A DNA stretch of 64,000 nt from Apostichopus japonicus (GCF_037975245.1 NC_092564.1:28876984-28940983); one strand, 5' to 3'. Shown: positions 34,701-45,890, numbered from the stretch's first letter. The notes: a model not told the origin generated them from the sequence alone. A program made the numbers and translations.

Positions 34701-37700
34701 CAGATTAGGAAATGCCATTTGAGTAACTCAGTTAATCCATTACCACCTAAGGACACCAACATTCAGCCGCCTTCAATCATAGAGATTGATGCCAATGATT
34801 TGCCTGTAGCAGATAATTCTGATTCTGACACAGAACCACCTCAAGCAGTTGGTGATATTCCCGAAGCTTATGACGTTGAGTCACATGCTTCAGACGTACC
34901 TGATTTAGATAATACACCTAAGTCATACCCAAAGCGTAATCGCAAAAGGCCTGATTATTACCGGCCTTAATTATTGTAAGTGAAATGTATATACTCATCT
35001 ATAACCAATTGCCACAGATAATTTCAAAACGAGTAACTTAATGTTCTAATTAAGTGGGGAGGAGTGTAATAGATTAACTAAACGACTGGCATATATTCTA
35101 CACTCTAAAAGGTCACTTGTATATATACTCAATAAGATATATCTACCCCGAGGTCACCTTTGTTATATCAGATATACACGAACCACCGAATAGAAGAGAA
35201 GTATAATCTCACCTACACGTATTGAATGTGTTTTATTATTTTGTCTATACCCTGTACGGAAGCGGGATCACGACAGTCTACTAGGGGTATTTTATTACAA
35301 TTGATGCAATCTGAATTTGATGTTAACTACTGTACTAGTCTTTTACCTTGGTTGCCTTGGAAGACTGGACGACCATTAAACAATTTCCAAGGTATTTTGT
35401 CAGCCAAAATTGCAGGTTTTTAAATTTTTTTTATTTATTACACTAACATTTCTAGCAATTTTCTGCTAAGCAATCAACTTCAAGCCCAGAATATCTCTAT
35501 AACATTTAAGACAATTTTGTAACACATTTTTGGCCATTTTGGTAAGCACACAAATTGGGAATTTTACATTATTTAATGCAATGTGAAATTTTAGGGGTAT
35601 GGTTTCCTTCATGGATTTGAGAGTTTCTCCCACTTTGTATGATTGTCATTTGTCACAATGCACTTTATCCCACAGCCAGGCACACATCCACCAAGTTTGA
35701 AGTCCATGCCATGGTAGAGGAGGAGGAGTTTGAGACATAGTTTTTGCACAATTTTGACCTCTTACCTCCATTGATCATGTGACCTTTGGCATTTTACACT
35801 AGTTACTGTAGTTGCAAAGTCTATTAGATATTTGTACAGATACTTAGGAATCTTGAAAATTTTGAATTTGACTCCATCTATTTTCGAGGTCTAGATTGTG
35901 CTTGTTTTTTGTATCCATGACAATATGGTTGGCAAGTTCTTGAAAATCATTTTGCACAATAAATCCAACATATAATCTTAACAAAAAATCTATACAAATT
36001 TGTGACACACTTTGTTTTGTGGAAGATTGCGACCATTTTATATGTTTGTAATAGCCAAAATGCTGAGTTTTGGTTATTTGATATTTGGCTTATGATGTCA
36101 TAAGTCATAAGTCACAGAGACAACATCCCATGCCAAGGAATACACTCCCACCAAGTTTGAAGTTCATTGGACCTAACAGTTCAGGAGGAGTTTGTGACAA
36201 TCTCTTGCACAAATTTGGCCAAGATTGAACTTTTACATGTTTGGTGATGTGACCATTGGCATTTTACATTAATTAATGTGCTGCAATCTTGCTGATTCTG
36301 GTATCATACATGAGTGTGAAACCATTTTGTCATTTTGGTCAGCACTAACACCCTTGTAAAGTTGGTTATTCCAAAACCAATGCTTGAATGAAATTCATAG
36401 TGAAAATATAAAAATTCAGCTTGGTGAGCTCAAGAACCCTGGTATTTTTCAATTTTTTTAAAGGTCATTATCAGTCTCCAGAGGTCAGTGTGAAGAACTT
36501 GTAAAATCGATAGCAAAGCTTGGATAAACTTCATACTTAGCATATATGGATCCATCTTATTGAGTACAATCCTATTGTTTTTGACGTCAAATATCATTTG
36601 AGGTCACTGAAGGTCAAAGTCTGAAAAGTTTGTAAAACCTCCAAAGCTTAAGTGAGCTCCACACTTGGAAGTGGTGGTGAAACTTGGTCATTTGAGGTTA
36701 CTGGAAGGCAAACTGAAAACTTTGTAAACCTGATATTTTAAACAACTCTGCAAAAACAGAGTTGGGATCAACTTTTTAAGTAGTGTGTAGGATTCAGATG
36801 GAAAACTTCACATTAGTGTTACAGAACGAAAGCATACAAAATGCAAAGGATTAAGTACCCAGGTAGACGATATAAGAAACAAGATGTCAGTTAACATTTG
36901 TCAAAATTATTCTGGTGCAATCATCTTGTGTCATATCAAGCTGAAGAGATCAGAGAATGTGTAATTGAACCAAGTCAGCAAGCTCGCAACTTGGGAGTTG
37001 TGTTTGATTGGTCTTTACGTGCTGCCGTCCATATTGCTAAAGTATGCCAGAGAGCATTCCACAGCATCAGGAATATTTCAATGATTCAACAGATTATTAA
37101 CTCCAAAACAACTGCCACTTTGGTGTGGTCGTGTGTTCTGTCACATCTTGACTATTGCAATGCTCTCATCAGTGGACTACCTAAACATCTTCTTAATAAG
37201 CTTCAACGTGTTCAGAACTGTGCTGCTAGACTTGTAACAAAAGCAAAAAACACCAACATATAACACCAATTCTTAAAGAGCTTCACTGACTAAGAATTGC
37301 GGACAGAATCAATTATAAAATTCTTGTCCTTGTGTTCAAGCAAGGAATGGCTTAGCCTCAATTTGCCTACAGGAGCTCCTCAGTAGATTACCTAAACATC
37401 TTCTTAATAAGCTTCAACGTGTTCAGAACTGTGCTGCTAGACTTGTAACAAAAGCAAATAAAAAACACCAACATATAACACCAATTCTTAAAGAGCTTCA
37501 CTGACTAAGAATTGCGGACAGAATCAATTATAAAATTCTTGTCCTTGTGTTCAAAGCAAGGAATGGTTTAGCCCCAATTTACTTACATAAGCTTCTCCAA
37601 GAATACAGACCTAGCAGGGTGCTTCGTTCAAGCGTACAACATGCTGTCTGTTCCTACTGTTCGCACTTCCACCTATGGGGATCGTTGCTTTGCTAGATCA

Positions 37701-39510
37701 GCTCCACAGCTCTGGAACAGACTCCCCTTAAGGCCCTGTCACATCTCACCGGATTGCACAAATGGACAAGAGTACGCGCGAAAAACAGTCATCCGGTTAT
37801 TTCCGTTGGCAAAAGTTGTCGCGCATGCATCTGGGGGTTGCAACGTACCGGACGTTCAACGGTGAAAACGGATTACAAACGTACAAGGGACGGACAGCAA
37901 CGGACAACAACGGATGAACAACGAACGAACTAACAAACACCAACGGATAGTAACGAATTTACAATGGACAATTAACGGATAAAGAACATACAAAACGTAA
38001 CAGAACAAAATGTAACGGACATACCGGACTAGCAACGGAGAAGAAACGGTCTAAAACCTGGGCCTCCGGAGTGCCTCAAAATCCGGGGGCATCCTCATGA
38101 AGTTGATGAAAGATTTTAGTCTTCGATTCGCAGCTCCTGCATTAGTTGGTCATAAAGACCAAACTGCCGTCTTCTCTGTGGACCCAGCAAGGCCCTAGAC
38201 CAGCATTTACGCCGAGCACGTCTCTTCCTTCTCTTCTTGACTTGTTCATTGGTCTTGATGTTGGCTTCAATGATAAGCATCTGTGCTTGTAAAGCTGACA
38301 TTGGTTTGAAGCTTGAATCTTTCTGAAGGGTCCATGATGTAGGGGTTGACGGTAGAGGTTATAGGAGCAGAATGAGGCGTGGGACGCTTGAAGTGGACAA
38401 GGTGGAGGTACGCTGCATCTCCGTTCTATGTCCGTCTGTTATACTTTCCTGGCCTGAGTTCTTCCGTTTCTTCCGTGTTACGTCCGTTACCTATCTGTTC
38501 ATTGTCAGTTCTATTCCTTTGCACTTCCGTTATTTCTACGTTAGCGTCCGTCGAATATACGGTATAGGCACTGTACTTCTACGTTTCATCCGTTCTTTGT
38601 CCGTTAATGATCCGGTGAGCAATAGCAATAACCAGAGATGAACGGAGAAATACAGTATGCCAAACGCATGCAGAACGAACAAAACGCATGAGAAACTGAT
38701 AAAACGGATTAGTAATGAATAAATAACGGAGACATTTTTCGGTGGATGTCCGTTCCAAGTTTTGTGCATGTTCAAAATCGACACCGGACAAACTGGACCC
38801 TCCCGGTAATGAAACGTAGACGAACGGAGGAGAACCGCAGACTAAACGGATACTAACGTACATCAACGGAGTGCCATTTTTTGTCTTCGTTCCCTCTCCG
38901 TTATTGCAATCTGGTGAGATGTGACTGGGCTTTTACATCTGGAAACAATCCAGCAGGTGTCAACTTTCCAGAAAGAACTCAAGACGTTCTTATTCATGAA
39001 TGCGTATTCATCTGTTTGATGACTGTTGCGTCCATTTTGTGTACTTTTTGCTCCTGCAGTGCCTCTAAGCATTGTTTTATAACTGGATAAAAGTGCTTTA
39101 CAAATGCATATTGTTATTATTAGTGAGACAATAACAATGCTTTGTAAGCAAGATGACAATTTAACTTGAATTAGAACAGATATTGTCTTAATTATTCCTA
39201 CTGAGGTTAGTCCTTTTTAAAGATTATTTTCATTGTAGTTATGTATGAAATATTGCACTACCAAAGACTGACTACAGTTCCCTTTCATGTCTTCCCTCTT
39301 AAGTTGGATTGTCTAATTATTTTCTTCTCCTATAGGGCTAAACGAGATGGCATTATGAACAAAAAGAAAGCAGAACGAGCAGCAAAGCGAAATGACATCC
39401 GAGCTAAATATGGACTGAAAGAATCCAGAAATGATGTTCAAATGGTAGAAGACCATGGTCCTGCTGGCAAATCTACAGGGGAAGAAGACTCCAAGTGTCT
39501 GGTTATGTGA
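28643..39510 (+). CDS. CPLX: Complexin-3/4-like, CAAX-ended (two coding exons)
   Basis: Joined exons 28643-28788 and 39336-39510 encode a 106-residue complexin, the small cytosolic protein that binds assembled SNARE complexes and clamps or promotes vesicle fusion. The start [15 protein letters not shown] aligns with the MAFFVKNMISNQVKN type of complexin-3/4. An acidic/charged accessory helix follows ([14 protein letters not shown]). The central helix [18 protein letters not shown] matches KKAERACLRVHLREKYRL, and QMVEDHGP resembles QMAGDD. The C terminus CLVM is a CAAX prenylation box. ATG 28643 sits in a good context (GAAATGG), the exon begins at 28607 after TACAG, and upstream bases are probably 5' UTR. 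Phase fits (AA+G). It is shorter than vertebrate complexin-3/4 (about 160 aa), mainly in the C-terminal linker. The 10.5-kb intron houses three transposons. Candidate poly(A) signals: ATTAAA 39681, AATAAA about 40708. Confidence 0.9.
28790..30240. other. Complexin intron, no feature recognised
   Basis: AT-rich intronic sequence. No exon or clear repeat recognised. A short (TG)n lies at about 30247-30264. Confidence 0.4.
30270..30620 (+). repeat. AGGTCA-type dispersed repeat fragment
   Basis: Contains TTAGAGGTCAGTGGTCC, CAAGAACCCTATC and CACCAAGTTTGAACTCA, landmarks shared with the 35.6-36.8 kb cluster. Confidence 0.5.
30707..30917 (+). repeat. 5' LTR of Ty3 element
   Basis: Starts TGTAATAGATTAACT and ends GGATCACGACA. 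No difference from the 3' LTR was seen by eye. Confidence 0.95.
30991..33081 (+). pseudogene. Ty3 gag-pol, first segment (gag, PR, RT)
   Basis: The frame is open from inside the LTR. The likely start is ATG 30991 ([10 protein letters not shown]). It includes a retrotransposon gag region and two CCHC zinc knuckles ([14 protein letters not shown] at 31651, [14 protein letters not shown] at 31711). The aspartic protease motif DTGA is at 31900 and reverse transcriptase has [10 protein letters not shown] and YLDD (32740-32751). It stops at an in-frame TAG, 33079-33081, just after the RT thumb region, where related elements read on without interruption. The same frame resumes immediately after the stop into RNase H, so this is a nonsense break rather than a gene boundary. 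Confidence 0.9.
33082..34566 (+). pseudogene. Ty3 pol, second segment (RNase H, integrase)
   Basis: Continues the gag-pol frame after the TAG. RNase H shows [13 protein letters not shown] and [10 protein letters not shown]. Integrase shows an HHCC zinc site (HDCHVGG ... CPVCQ) and the DDE core ([26 protein letters not shown]). The frame ends at 34566 because of a small indel near 34480-34500, since the C-terminal integrase segment continues in another frame. Confidence 0.9.
34495..34970 (+). pseudogene. Ty3 integrase C-terminal segment, frameshifted
   Basis: In the shifted frame the sequence reads [26 protein letters not shown] and [11 protein letters not shown], the GPY/F-type module at the end of Ty3 integrases. 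An acidic tail follows, ending [15 protein letters not shown]. The stop lies just before the purine tract and 3' LTR. Confidence 0.8.
35065..35275 (+). repeat. 3' LTR of Ty3 element
   Basis: Direct copy of the 5' LTR, preceded by the purine tract GTGGGGAGGAG. Confidence 0.95.
35280..36835 (+). repeat. AGGTCA-type dispersed repeat cluster
   Basis: Several diverged units with CCACCAAGTTTGAAGT, TGTGACCTTTGGCATTTTAC, AGAGGTCAGTGTGAAG and TGAGGTCACTGAAGGTCA. Intronic to complexin. No exon recognised. Confidence 0.55.
37177..37582 (+). repeat. Tandem duplication inside LINE remnant
   Basis: Two direct copies of the segment from TACCTAAACATCTTCTTAAT to about CTTAGCC(T/C)CAATTT, offset about 210 bp. 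Both share the same premature stop (GAGCTTCACTGACTA), so decay preceded duplication. Confidence 0.85.
37731..38932 (-). mobile_element. PIF/Harbinger-type element inside the LINE
   Basis: 1202 bp with ~28-bp inverted ends (AGGCCCTGTCACATCTCACC and AAGCCCAGTCACATCTCACC) flanked by TTA on both sides (37728-37730, 38933-38935), the 3-bp target typical of Harbinger. Subterminal regions are packed with ACGGA (left), TCCGT (middle) and ACGGA again near the right end. A - strand frame encodes an N-terminal Harbinger-transposase-like piece. Excising it in silico rejoins the LINE reading. Confidence 0.85.
38058..38301 (-). pseudogene. Harbinger transposase N-terminal remnant
   Basis: 61 codons from ATG at 38301: [33 protein letters not shown] one-base shift then gives [14 protein letters not shown]. 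This basic stretch followed by FxNFxRMxP is the usual N terminus of PIF/Harbinger transposases (from memory). The catalytic DDE domain is absent, so the element is non-autonomous. Confidence 0.7.
39336..39510 (+). CDS. CPLX: Complexin terminal exon
   Basis: Acceptor TCTCCTATAG. It completes a split Lys codon, encodes the SNARE-binding central helix and C-terminal tail, and ends ...SKCLVM then TGA 39508-39510. Confidence 0.9.
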
Positions 39511-39511
39511 G

Positions 39512-41380
39512 AGGAAATTATTGCAATTAATCTTGTAAATAGTAGAGAAACTGTCCATTGTCTTTAATTGCAATCAGAGGTGAGGAAGTTTGAAGACTTG
39601 ATATAGTCTTGTTCAAAGCACAATATGAGCAATGGGAAACATTAACCTAGATAAATGTTGCATGTCCATTTGTCAATGATATTAAATACTTTCATGCATT
39701 CCTTTACAAACATCATAACCGATCTGTAACTGCACCATAGTTTATGTCACTAATGTGTAGTAAACAATCACACAGTTATGACCATATAATTTCCCCCCAA
39801 AATTATGACCCAATCACAGGGATGAAGCAAATGAATATTAAAAACCAAAGGAGTTTGTTATTTGTTATTGTTTTGGTCAAGATGAAATCACTAGTCGGAT
39901 GCATTTGCGGGAATATGCGTTGAACACTCCATTCGAAACTGTCCATTAGGTTATGTGCTGAGCAGCCTAGGCTATATAAATCCCCATGCCTAGCACTATT
40001 ATGTAATGTCTGTGTGGTCTGTTAAAGTTTCTGCAGCACAGAAAACTGTTTGAAGGAGATATTCCACAAAAATCCATTAGTTGCTTGCTTTGCCCTAAAT
40101 GCAAAATATATTTCAGTACATGGTTTTTATATTAGATATTATTGAGGCCAAGACATCTGCCTGCGCATGCACATGATCATGATCAACTGGCTGATATATT
40201 TGTAAACATTGGATGATTCTGTGTTATAGTTAACATTTTATTTTGCTCAATCTCTGCAAATCATGCCTGTGTGATTATTAACTACACAATAGTACTGCAA
40301 AAAGATTGTTTAGACTGACAAGATTGAATGCATAGAGGCGCTATCAAGCCATAGTATAAGAACATTGTTGTGCCCTGTGTAGTTGACCTTGGCTTCCTCA
40401 TGCATGCTTTATTGTATGGATTCTTTCATGGTATGTTCTCATGGTAGACATCAAGTTGAATTACTGGCGTACCAACTTTGGTGAATTTGTTTTTTTAATG
40501 TAGAAGACTTTAATTTTGTATCTCTATAAGTAAACACATGCCAAAATGCCTTATAATCAACCTACTTTATGACAAGATTTAAGTCACCTTATTCAGTCTT
40601 CCAAATTACAATTAAATTATAGCAAATTATATTTATATTTTGTATGATACTAAGTTCTTTAATCACCTCCATATTTGCTATGTATATTTATGATCTCTAA
40701 GTTGGTCAATAAATTTTCAGCATTTTGCAGTATACAGTTTAGTTCAAGGCTTTAACCTTTGTATGTGTGTTAGGGTTTAGCATTTTAACAGCTACAGTAT
40801 GCAGTAGCATGATAAGCAGGCATTGTATGTTTGCTTCACACATTCACAGTGCCTTATGAAACTACTACCGGTGTTTGTTTTTGGTGTCTGCTGGGTGTGT
40901 CTATTGACATGCTGCCATCTTTTTCTATTTTAAGTTCATGCTTTATATTAAAAACAAAATCAAGTTGGTAAACGTGTTTGGTAAATCTATTCCACAACTT
41001 TAATGGTATACACTGTTTGTAAGACACATTACAAGTGCAGCTGGTTGGGTGATGCCAGTGACTTGAGTTTTTGAGAGAGAGCTCTCTTTATGGACTTTTA
41101 TGGACTTGCATCTTTCAACTTTGTTGGTACGGCCTTCACAATAGATTAATAATCATATAAAACCAAGAAGAGCAATTCTTGTCCAAACTATCACATGGAT
41201 CTGTTAGTAAGTTACCAACAATATAACCAGATCTATCTTACAGCCATTCCTGGAGATGCTCTATTATGTGATCATGCTCTTCTATTCATAGTTGTAAAGG
41301 GAGTGACAATGAACCCAATTTAATTCCTTGCGAAAGGCAAAAGGAATCTATGTGATTGGTGATGCCTGTGTGTGCCCCTG
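39512..41380. other. Complexin 3' flank / intergenic
   Basis: Probably begins with the complexin 3' UTR. No other gene recognised. AT-rich. Confidence 0.4.
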
Positions 41381-41389
41381 GCCCTGTAA

Positions 41390-41950
41390 ACATGATAGGT
41401 CAATAACTGCATCTTTCTTGGAGTTCATACATGGTATGTTAAACCCCCGTTGATGAATAAATGATCCCTCTTGAAATTGTTGGAGGTCAAAGGTGATGTT
41501 AGGTCAACAGGTCAAAGTCGGTAACCCATGTACACACGCTTTGTGAGAAAGTACCTAATGTGTAGATAACCCATGGTAAGTGCACTATCCATATTGAAAT
41601 TGGTGGAGGTCAAAAGGTTAACGGGTAAAACTATACAAACTGAGTAAACGTGAAAGCTCAAGAAGTGTGGGTTCGTTTAAATGTAAATATATCTGGTATG
41701 CAGATCCTCCTTGATGAGTGCAAGATCCCTATTGAAATTAGTGGAGATCAACGGCCATTTGGGTCAGCAGAGGTCAAAGTATGAAAACCTTGTAAGCACA
41801 ATTGCTTTTGCAACTTTCGGATGAAGTTCATATTTGGTATCCAGATATTAGTGATTACAAAAAGTCATTCTTTTGCTGTGAGTGTCAAAGGTCGTTTGAG
41901 ATCAGCAGTAGTCAAAATTCTGAAGCTCTTGCAAATTCTTCAAGAGAGAC
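41390..41950 (+). repeat. AGGTCA-type dispersed repeat cluster
   Basis: Units with TTGTTGGAGGTCAAAGGTGA, GGTCAACAGGTCAAAGTC and CAAGATCCCTATTGAAATT. Same orientation as the other clusters. Confidence 0.6.
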
Positions 41951-42871
41951 TTGATTGAAATTGATAGATTTCTTTTTGGTCAAGTGTAATTTTTTATGTT
42001 TCTGTGTCTATGAACCTTGGCTGACTGTCTGGTTTGTTACAGTCATTTGTCTAGTATTAAAAGGAATGGATCATTGTGCTGACTTCTAAATCAGATCATA
42101 GAACTTGGTTCTGAATCAGAATTATAATAAGGTGTTATTTCTACCGGGAATTCCAGGTTTGTTTTACCTGGTATTTTTGGGATATTCATTGATGAAATAT
42201 TTCAATACCGTCAGTATGGGTATGAATGAAATATCAGGTATACCTGGTATATCGGTATATAGCGACGCAACCCTACGTAGTTCTGGTGTTAGATAGCTAA
42301 CACAATCTTGAAAATTTATTTGTATATTCTTGCTAATTAGCTTTTTCAAAGTGATGTTGAAATTAATATTTTCTATTCTAGTGAGTGACTGCCTACATAC
42401 TTCATGATGGGCTAACTGATAATGACTCGTAACGGCTTAGAAAACAGAGTCTTTGACACACTGATGTAAAACTGCACCAGCAGGGGCCTTTCACACCGTC
42501 CATAGACATGTGTCAAACTCATGCATTAAGAAGCAACATTTCAGAATTGCATGCTATCTTTAAATCATTTTCCTTTCATATGCTCAGTGAATACATAACT
42601 GGTGCTAAAAGGGTCTCAGTTTTTTCATATCTTAATCTTATGTAATTCTGTATCAAATTAAGCAGATTTTTCTCTTATGCAATTATTGTTCGGATGTTAT
42701 TAAATGCGATGAAGAATCTTTTGTGAAAAAAAGTCTTTTATTTTATCTGCACTTTCTGGTCCAGCTGATGCCAAGCATTTGCCTAACTGACCGCTAGTGA
42801 TACCTTATGATCATCATTACAAGAATCTTCGTGATTATTTGAAGTCGGCAATGGTCAGCACATAATTTTGA

Positions 42872-42982
42872 TTGCAGCAGTGTTACTGTTTGCACTATTA
42901 CTGTTACAAGGAATCACTACACCATTGCAGCAGTGTTACTGTTTGCAATATATACTGTTACAAGGAATCACTACACCATGTG
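42872..42982. repeat. Short direct duplication
   Basis: Two copies of about 50 bp (GCAGCAGTGTTACTGTTTGC ... CAAGGAATCACTACACCAT) back to back. Confidence 0.8.
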
Positions 42983-43399
42983 GCTTTCTGTTGTTTTCAT
43001 CCTGGTGATGATTATAAGTATTAATGATATATTATTACAAGCTGTATGAAATGACCTCCAATGGAGTTGCAAGCTATTTGCTCTGTACCTCTCATTGCGT
43101 TGGTATCCCAGTGAGCATGACCCTCATCTGGTTTAGGGAAAGTAGCTAATCAAAAACACCTGAAATCTTCAGGGCTTAAGAGGGAAATGTGTGTGTGGGT
43201 GGGGGGGGGGAATGTTGATAATGCAGAGACATGATCATTGTTTTAATTACATCAGTTATTAGCGGCCGATATTCCAACCCCCTCTTTGTATAGATCTTCA
43301 CTACATAAGTTCATAATATTGAGGCCAACATGAGGATGATGAATATTTCTATAACAATGTATATGTCAAGTTTAAATTAATACGAAAATGAGAGGCTTA

Positions 43400-44420
43400 C
43401 TGAGACGCTATCTATTCCTCAATATTGCAGAGCCTTCGTGCCTTGCAGCAGATGTAGCTTTGGGGGTTGTATGTGATGCTGTATGTGTCGTTAAAAACGT
43501 GTACGATTGTTTTTTCAGCCATATTTCTGCAGGAAGGGGCGCGAAGCAAAAGAAAAACTGAAAACCCCCTGGAGATGACTCTAGGTGCTGAGCAATGTAT
43601 TTTACCCCTCTTATACCAGGGGTTACCCCTCCCCTGCATTAAAGCTGACTGAACATTTGATCGGTCCCAAAGTCATGTCATTAGGGGTAATTCCATGCTG
43701 CATATGCAAGTCCCCTTTCCATAGCCCCCTCCGTTCCGAAGTTACGGCCAACCCCGTAAGAAAGTGAATTTATGGGACCCACAAATGGTACTCATAGCAT
43801 CAGGGTCAGGTATACTATCAGTGGTTAGGACCATGTGCCACAAGTCCCATTTCATGTCCCATAAATACATTTTTTAGTTACGGAATGCCTTTCGCAGCTG
43901 TTAGGACCCACGGTCAACCCCGTCTTATAAGTAGTTATATATTTGTCCCAGAAGTACTTTTCCAATGTATGGCATGCCTTTCGCAGCTCATAAGTATACA
44001 TAAATCCAAGTTCTTCCTTCTATGGGCACCCACCCTCGACACGCGGACCAGGTGACTCTTAAATTGGAAAGTAGAGATTTGAGAAAGTTTGAGAACATGG
44101 CTCTCACCCAGCGGGCTTGGAGAGACGCGAAAGGCCTTATCCAGTCTGAGTGAAAGGAACGCCCCAATGATGAAAGTCTGGAAGAAAGTTCCCCTTTTTA
44201 TATCTCCCCTGTCTTCCTGCAAGAGGGTGGGAGTCGTTTTTAAATTTTTACAGTGTGTCGGGGACTCCCAGCATAACAGAGATTGTTCGCAGAGGGGATT
44301 TGACTCTCGGGAAAGGTCCTTTTTCTCTATGATTTCTTTTGAGACTCTCAATGGTAGGGTTTTGTACAAAGGGGGTTTATTTCGACTCTTTGTACGTGGG
44401 CGGCATCGATGATGAAATGC
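43400..44420. other. Uncharacterised GC-richer block with ORFs on both strands
   Basis: Less AT-rich than its surroundings, with a 144-codon - strand ORF (43935-44369) overlapping a 107-codon + ORF (44089-44412). Neither peptide is recognised and no splice context supports them. Short repeated phrases such as CATGCCTTTCGCAGCT and CCCATAAAT recur. It could be part of an unrecognised mobile element. Confidence 0.35.
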
Positions 44421-45324
44421 ATGTCATTTACGATACGTAATGAAGACTACCAGAATGTGGAAATCTTTGCCTTGCATATATTAGTATAGCATAGGAGTAA
44501 TGTCCAAGCCAACAAACTGAAGAAATTCTGACTTGACATTTCAAAATTCACAAACTTAAGTGTAGACCCTTGTGACCTCATAAACATCTATGATCTTAAG
44601 CAACAAATATTGGGGCAAATAGAAGTGCTTTAGTGAGGTCCACTTGTCCAAAACCAAGTCCAATTCAACATGTCCTGAGTCCAAGCCATGTCAGAGTCAA
44701 GAGTCCAGTTGAAACACAATATTGACTTTTGTTGCTCACACCAAACTTTGCTGGCCTGGAGGTATTGCTAATGTAGTTTGTGATTGTACTTAAATATTTG
44801 CAATTATTGGATTGCCATTATGTTATCGATAAGGCATGATAAGTATGGACAGTTTGTCAACTGCTTGTGACAATTAGGATACAAATACATTTTAAAACTC
44901 TTGGCATAGATTAATGAAGCAGTCTATAAGTCATGTATTATAAGTTTTTCCTGTCATATTGTATGGGAGGGGGCAGAGAAAAGGAGGTTATTGGGGAATG
45001 GTGAGTATGGGTGTGGAGGAGGGGTAGGGAGAGATTAAACTTTGGAACAGGATGACTCACAGAAAAGTTGTCAAAAGCTATTGAAACTATGAATGCATCA
45101 TTATAACCTCAAACATTGTTTATTTTCAGTGTGATATTCACCATGCAAAGCTCAAAGACCATCATTCAAGGGGCTTGTGCGAAGAGACCAGCAAGAAAGT
45201 TAAAATCCTAGATTAGAGGTGAGAGGTTTGATCAGACATAGTGAAGTCTGCATGTTCCTGTGTGATTATGTGTGTGTGTCTAACAATGGAATCTTGGGTT
45301 ATATAGTTAATGAGCCAATATATG

Positions 45325-45420
45325 CAGTGGTGTCGCCAAGGGGGGGGGGCCAGGGGGGCACGTGCCCCCCTGGATAACCTAGTGCCCCCCGAGTGCCCCC
45401 CCATCTGAGATTTGGGTTGG
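45325..45420. mobile_element. hAT-like MITE end fragment
   Basis: Begins CAGTGGTGTCGCCAAGG followed by a G9 run and paired C runs, as in the CAGTGGCG elements. The partner end was not found. Confidence 0.4.
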
Positions 45421-45764
45421 TAAAAGAAAATATATATATTTTGTTATATTCAACTCCCATTGTCTGAGTTGGTTTTTCATAAGGACAAAGAAGCACAGTA
45501 ATTCGTATTTTCTTCAAATGAGCTGTGAAAAAAATGAAAAAGTTTATCCTTGACCGTTGGGTATAGAAGTCATAACCCGCGCCATCACAACAGGTGTCGA
45601 TATTTACATTGAATGTGTCAGTGCTCACGCCATACCACGAAATGTGAGAATGTGAGGGTCCGCAGGCACCATACTTGCCTATATTTGTGGACCCATATAG
45701 TTGTGGTTTGTTTCCCAAAGTTTCTTGGTTGATTACTGTAGATGTGGACCTTGTACCAGTGAGA

Positions 45765-45890
45765 AATAACATGTACCAGTGAGAAATAACATACCAGTGA
45801 GAAATAACATGTACCAGTGAGAAATAACATATACCAGTGAGAAATAACATATAACATTGAGAAATAACATGTACCAGTGAGAAATTATTT
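45765..45890. repeat. 20-bp tandem repeat
   Basis: Six imperfect copies of GTACCAGTGAGAAATAACAT. The overlapping 211-codon - strand ORF is a repeat and MITE artefact. Confidence 0.85.

Larger units (their letters stand above)
30707..35275 (+). mobile_element. Ty3/gypsy (SURL/Mag-like) LTR retrotransposon
   Basis: 4.57-kb element in the complexin intron, same strand as the host. The two 211-bp LTRs (TG...CA) look identical base for base. A TGG-initial primer-binding site lies at 30923 and a purine tract at about 35053-35064. Gag-pol order is gag, two CCHC knuckles, protease, RT, RNase H, integrase, which is Ty3-type. Flanks are ATCTA and GTCTA, a 5-bp duplication with one mismatch. Coding is broken by one in-frame stop and one frameshift, so this copy is not autonomous as read. 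Identical LTRs nevertheless indicate recent insertion. Confidence 0.95.
36845..39125 (+). mobile_element. CR1/L2-type LINE 3' remnant (interrupted)
   Basis: Encodes the C-terminal end of a non-LTR reverse transcriptase: [40 protein letters not shown], then RPSRVLRSS and PQLWNRLPL. It resumes after a 1.2-kb insertion with [16 protein letters not shown] and a 3' tail GTGCTTTACAAATGCATA plus TTATTATTA. It is decayed (stops, frameshifts), 5'-truncated, and carries an internal direct duplication of about 190 bp (37177-37362 and 37387-37582). Confidence 0.85.

Noticed and set aside
34680-34970. Separate env-like or accessory gene at the 3' end of the Ty3 element
   Set aside because: It is the frameshifted C-terminal end of integrase, continuous with the GPY/F-like module upstream; no signal peptide or membrane segment.
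45130-45219. Coding exon with TTTTCAG acceptor and GTGAGA donor
   Set aside because: Stops in all three frames; at most a 5' UTR exon.
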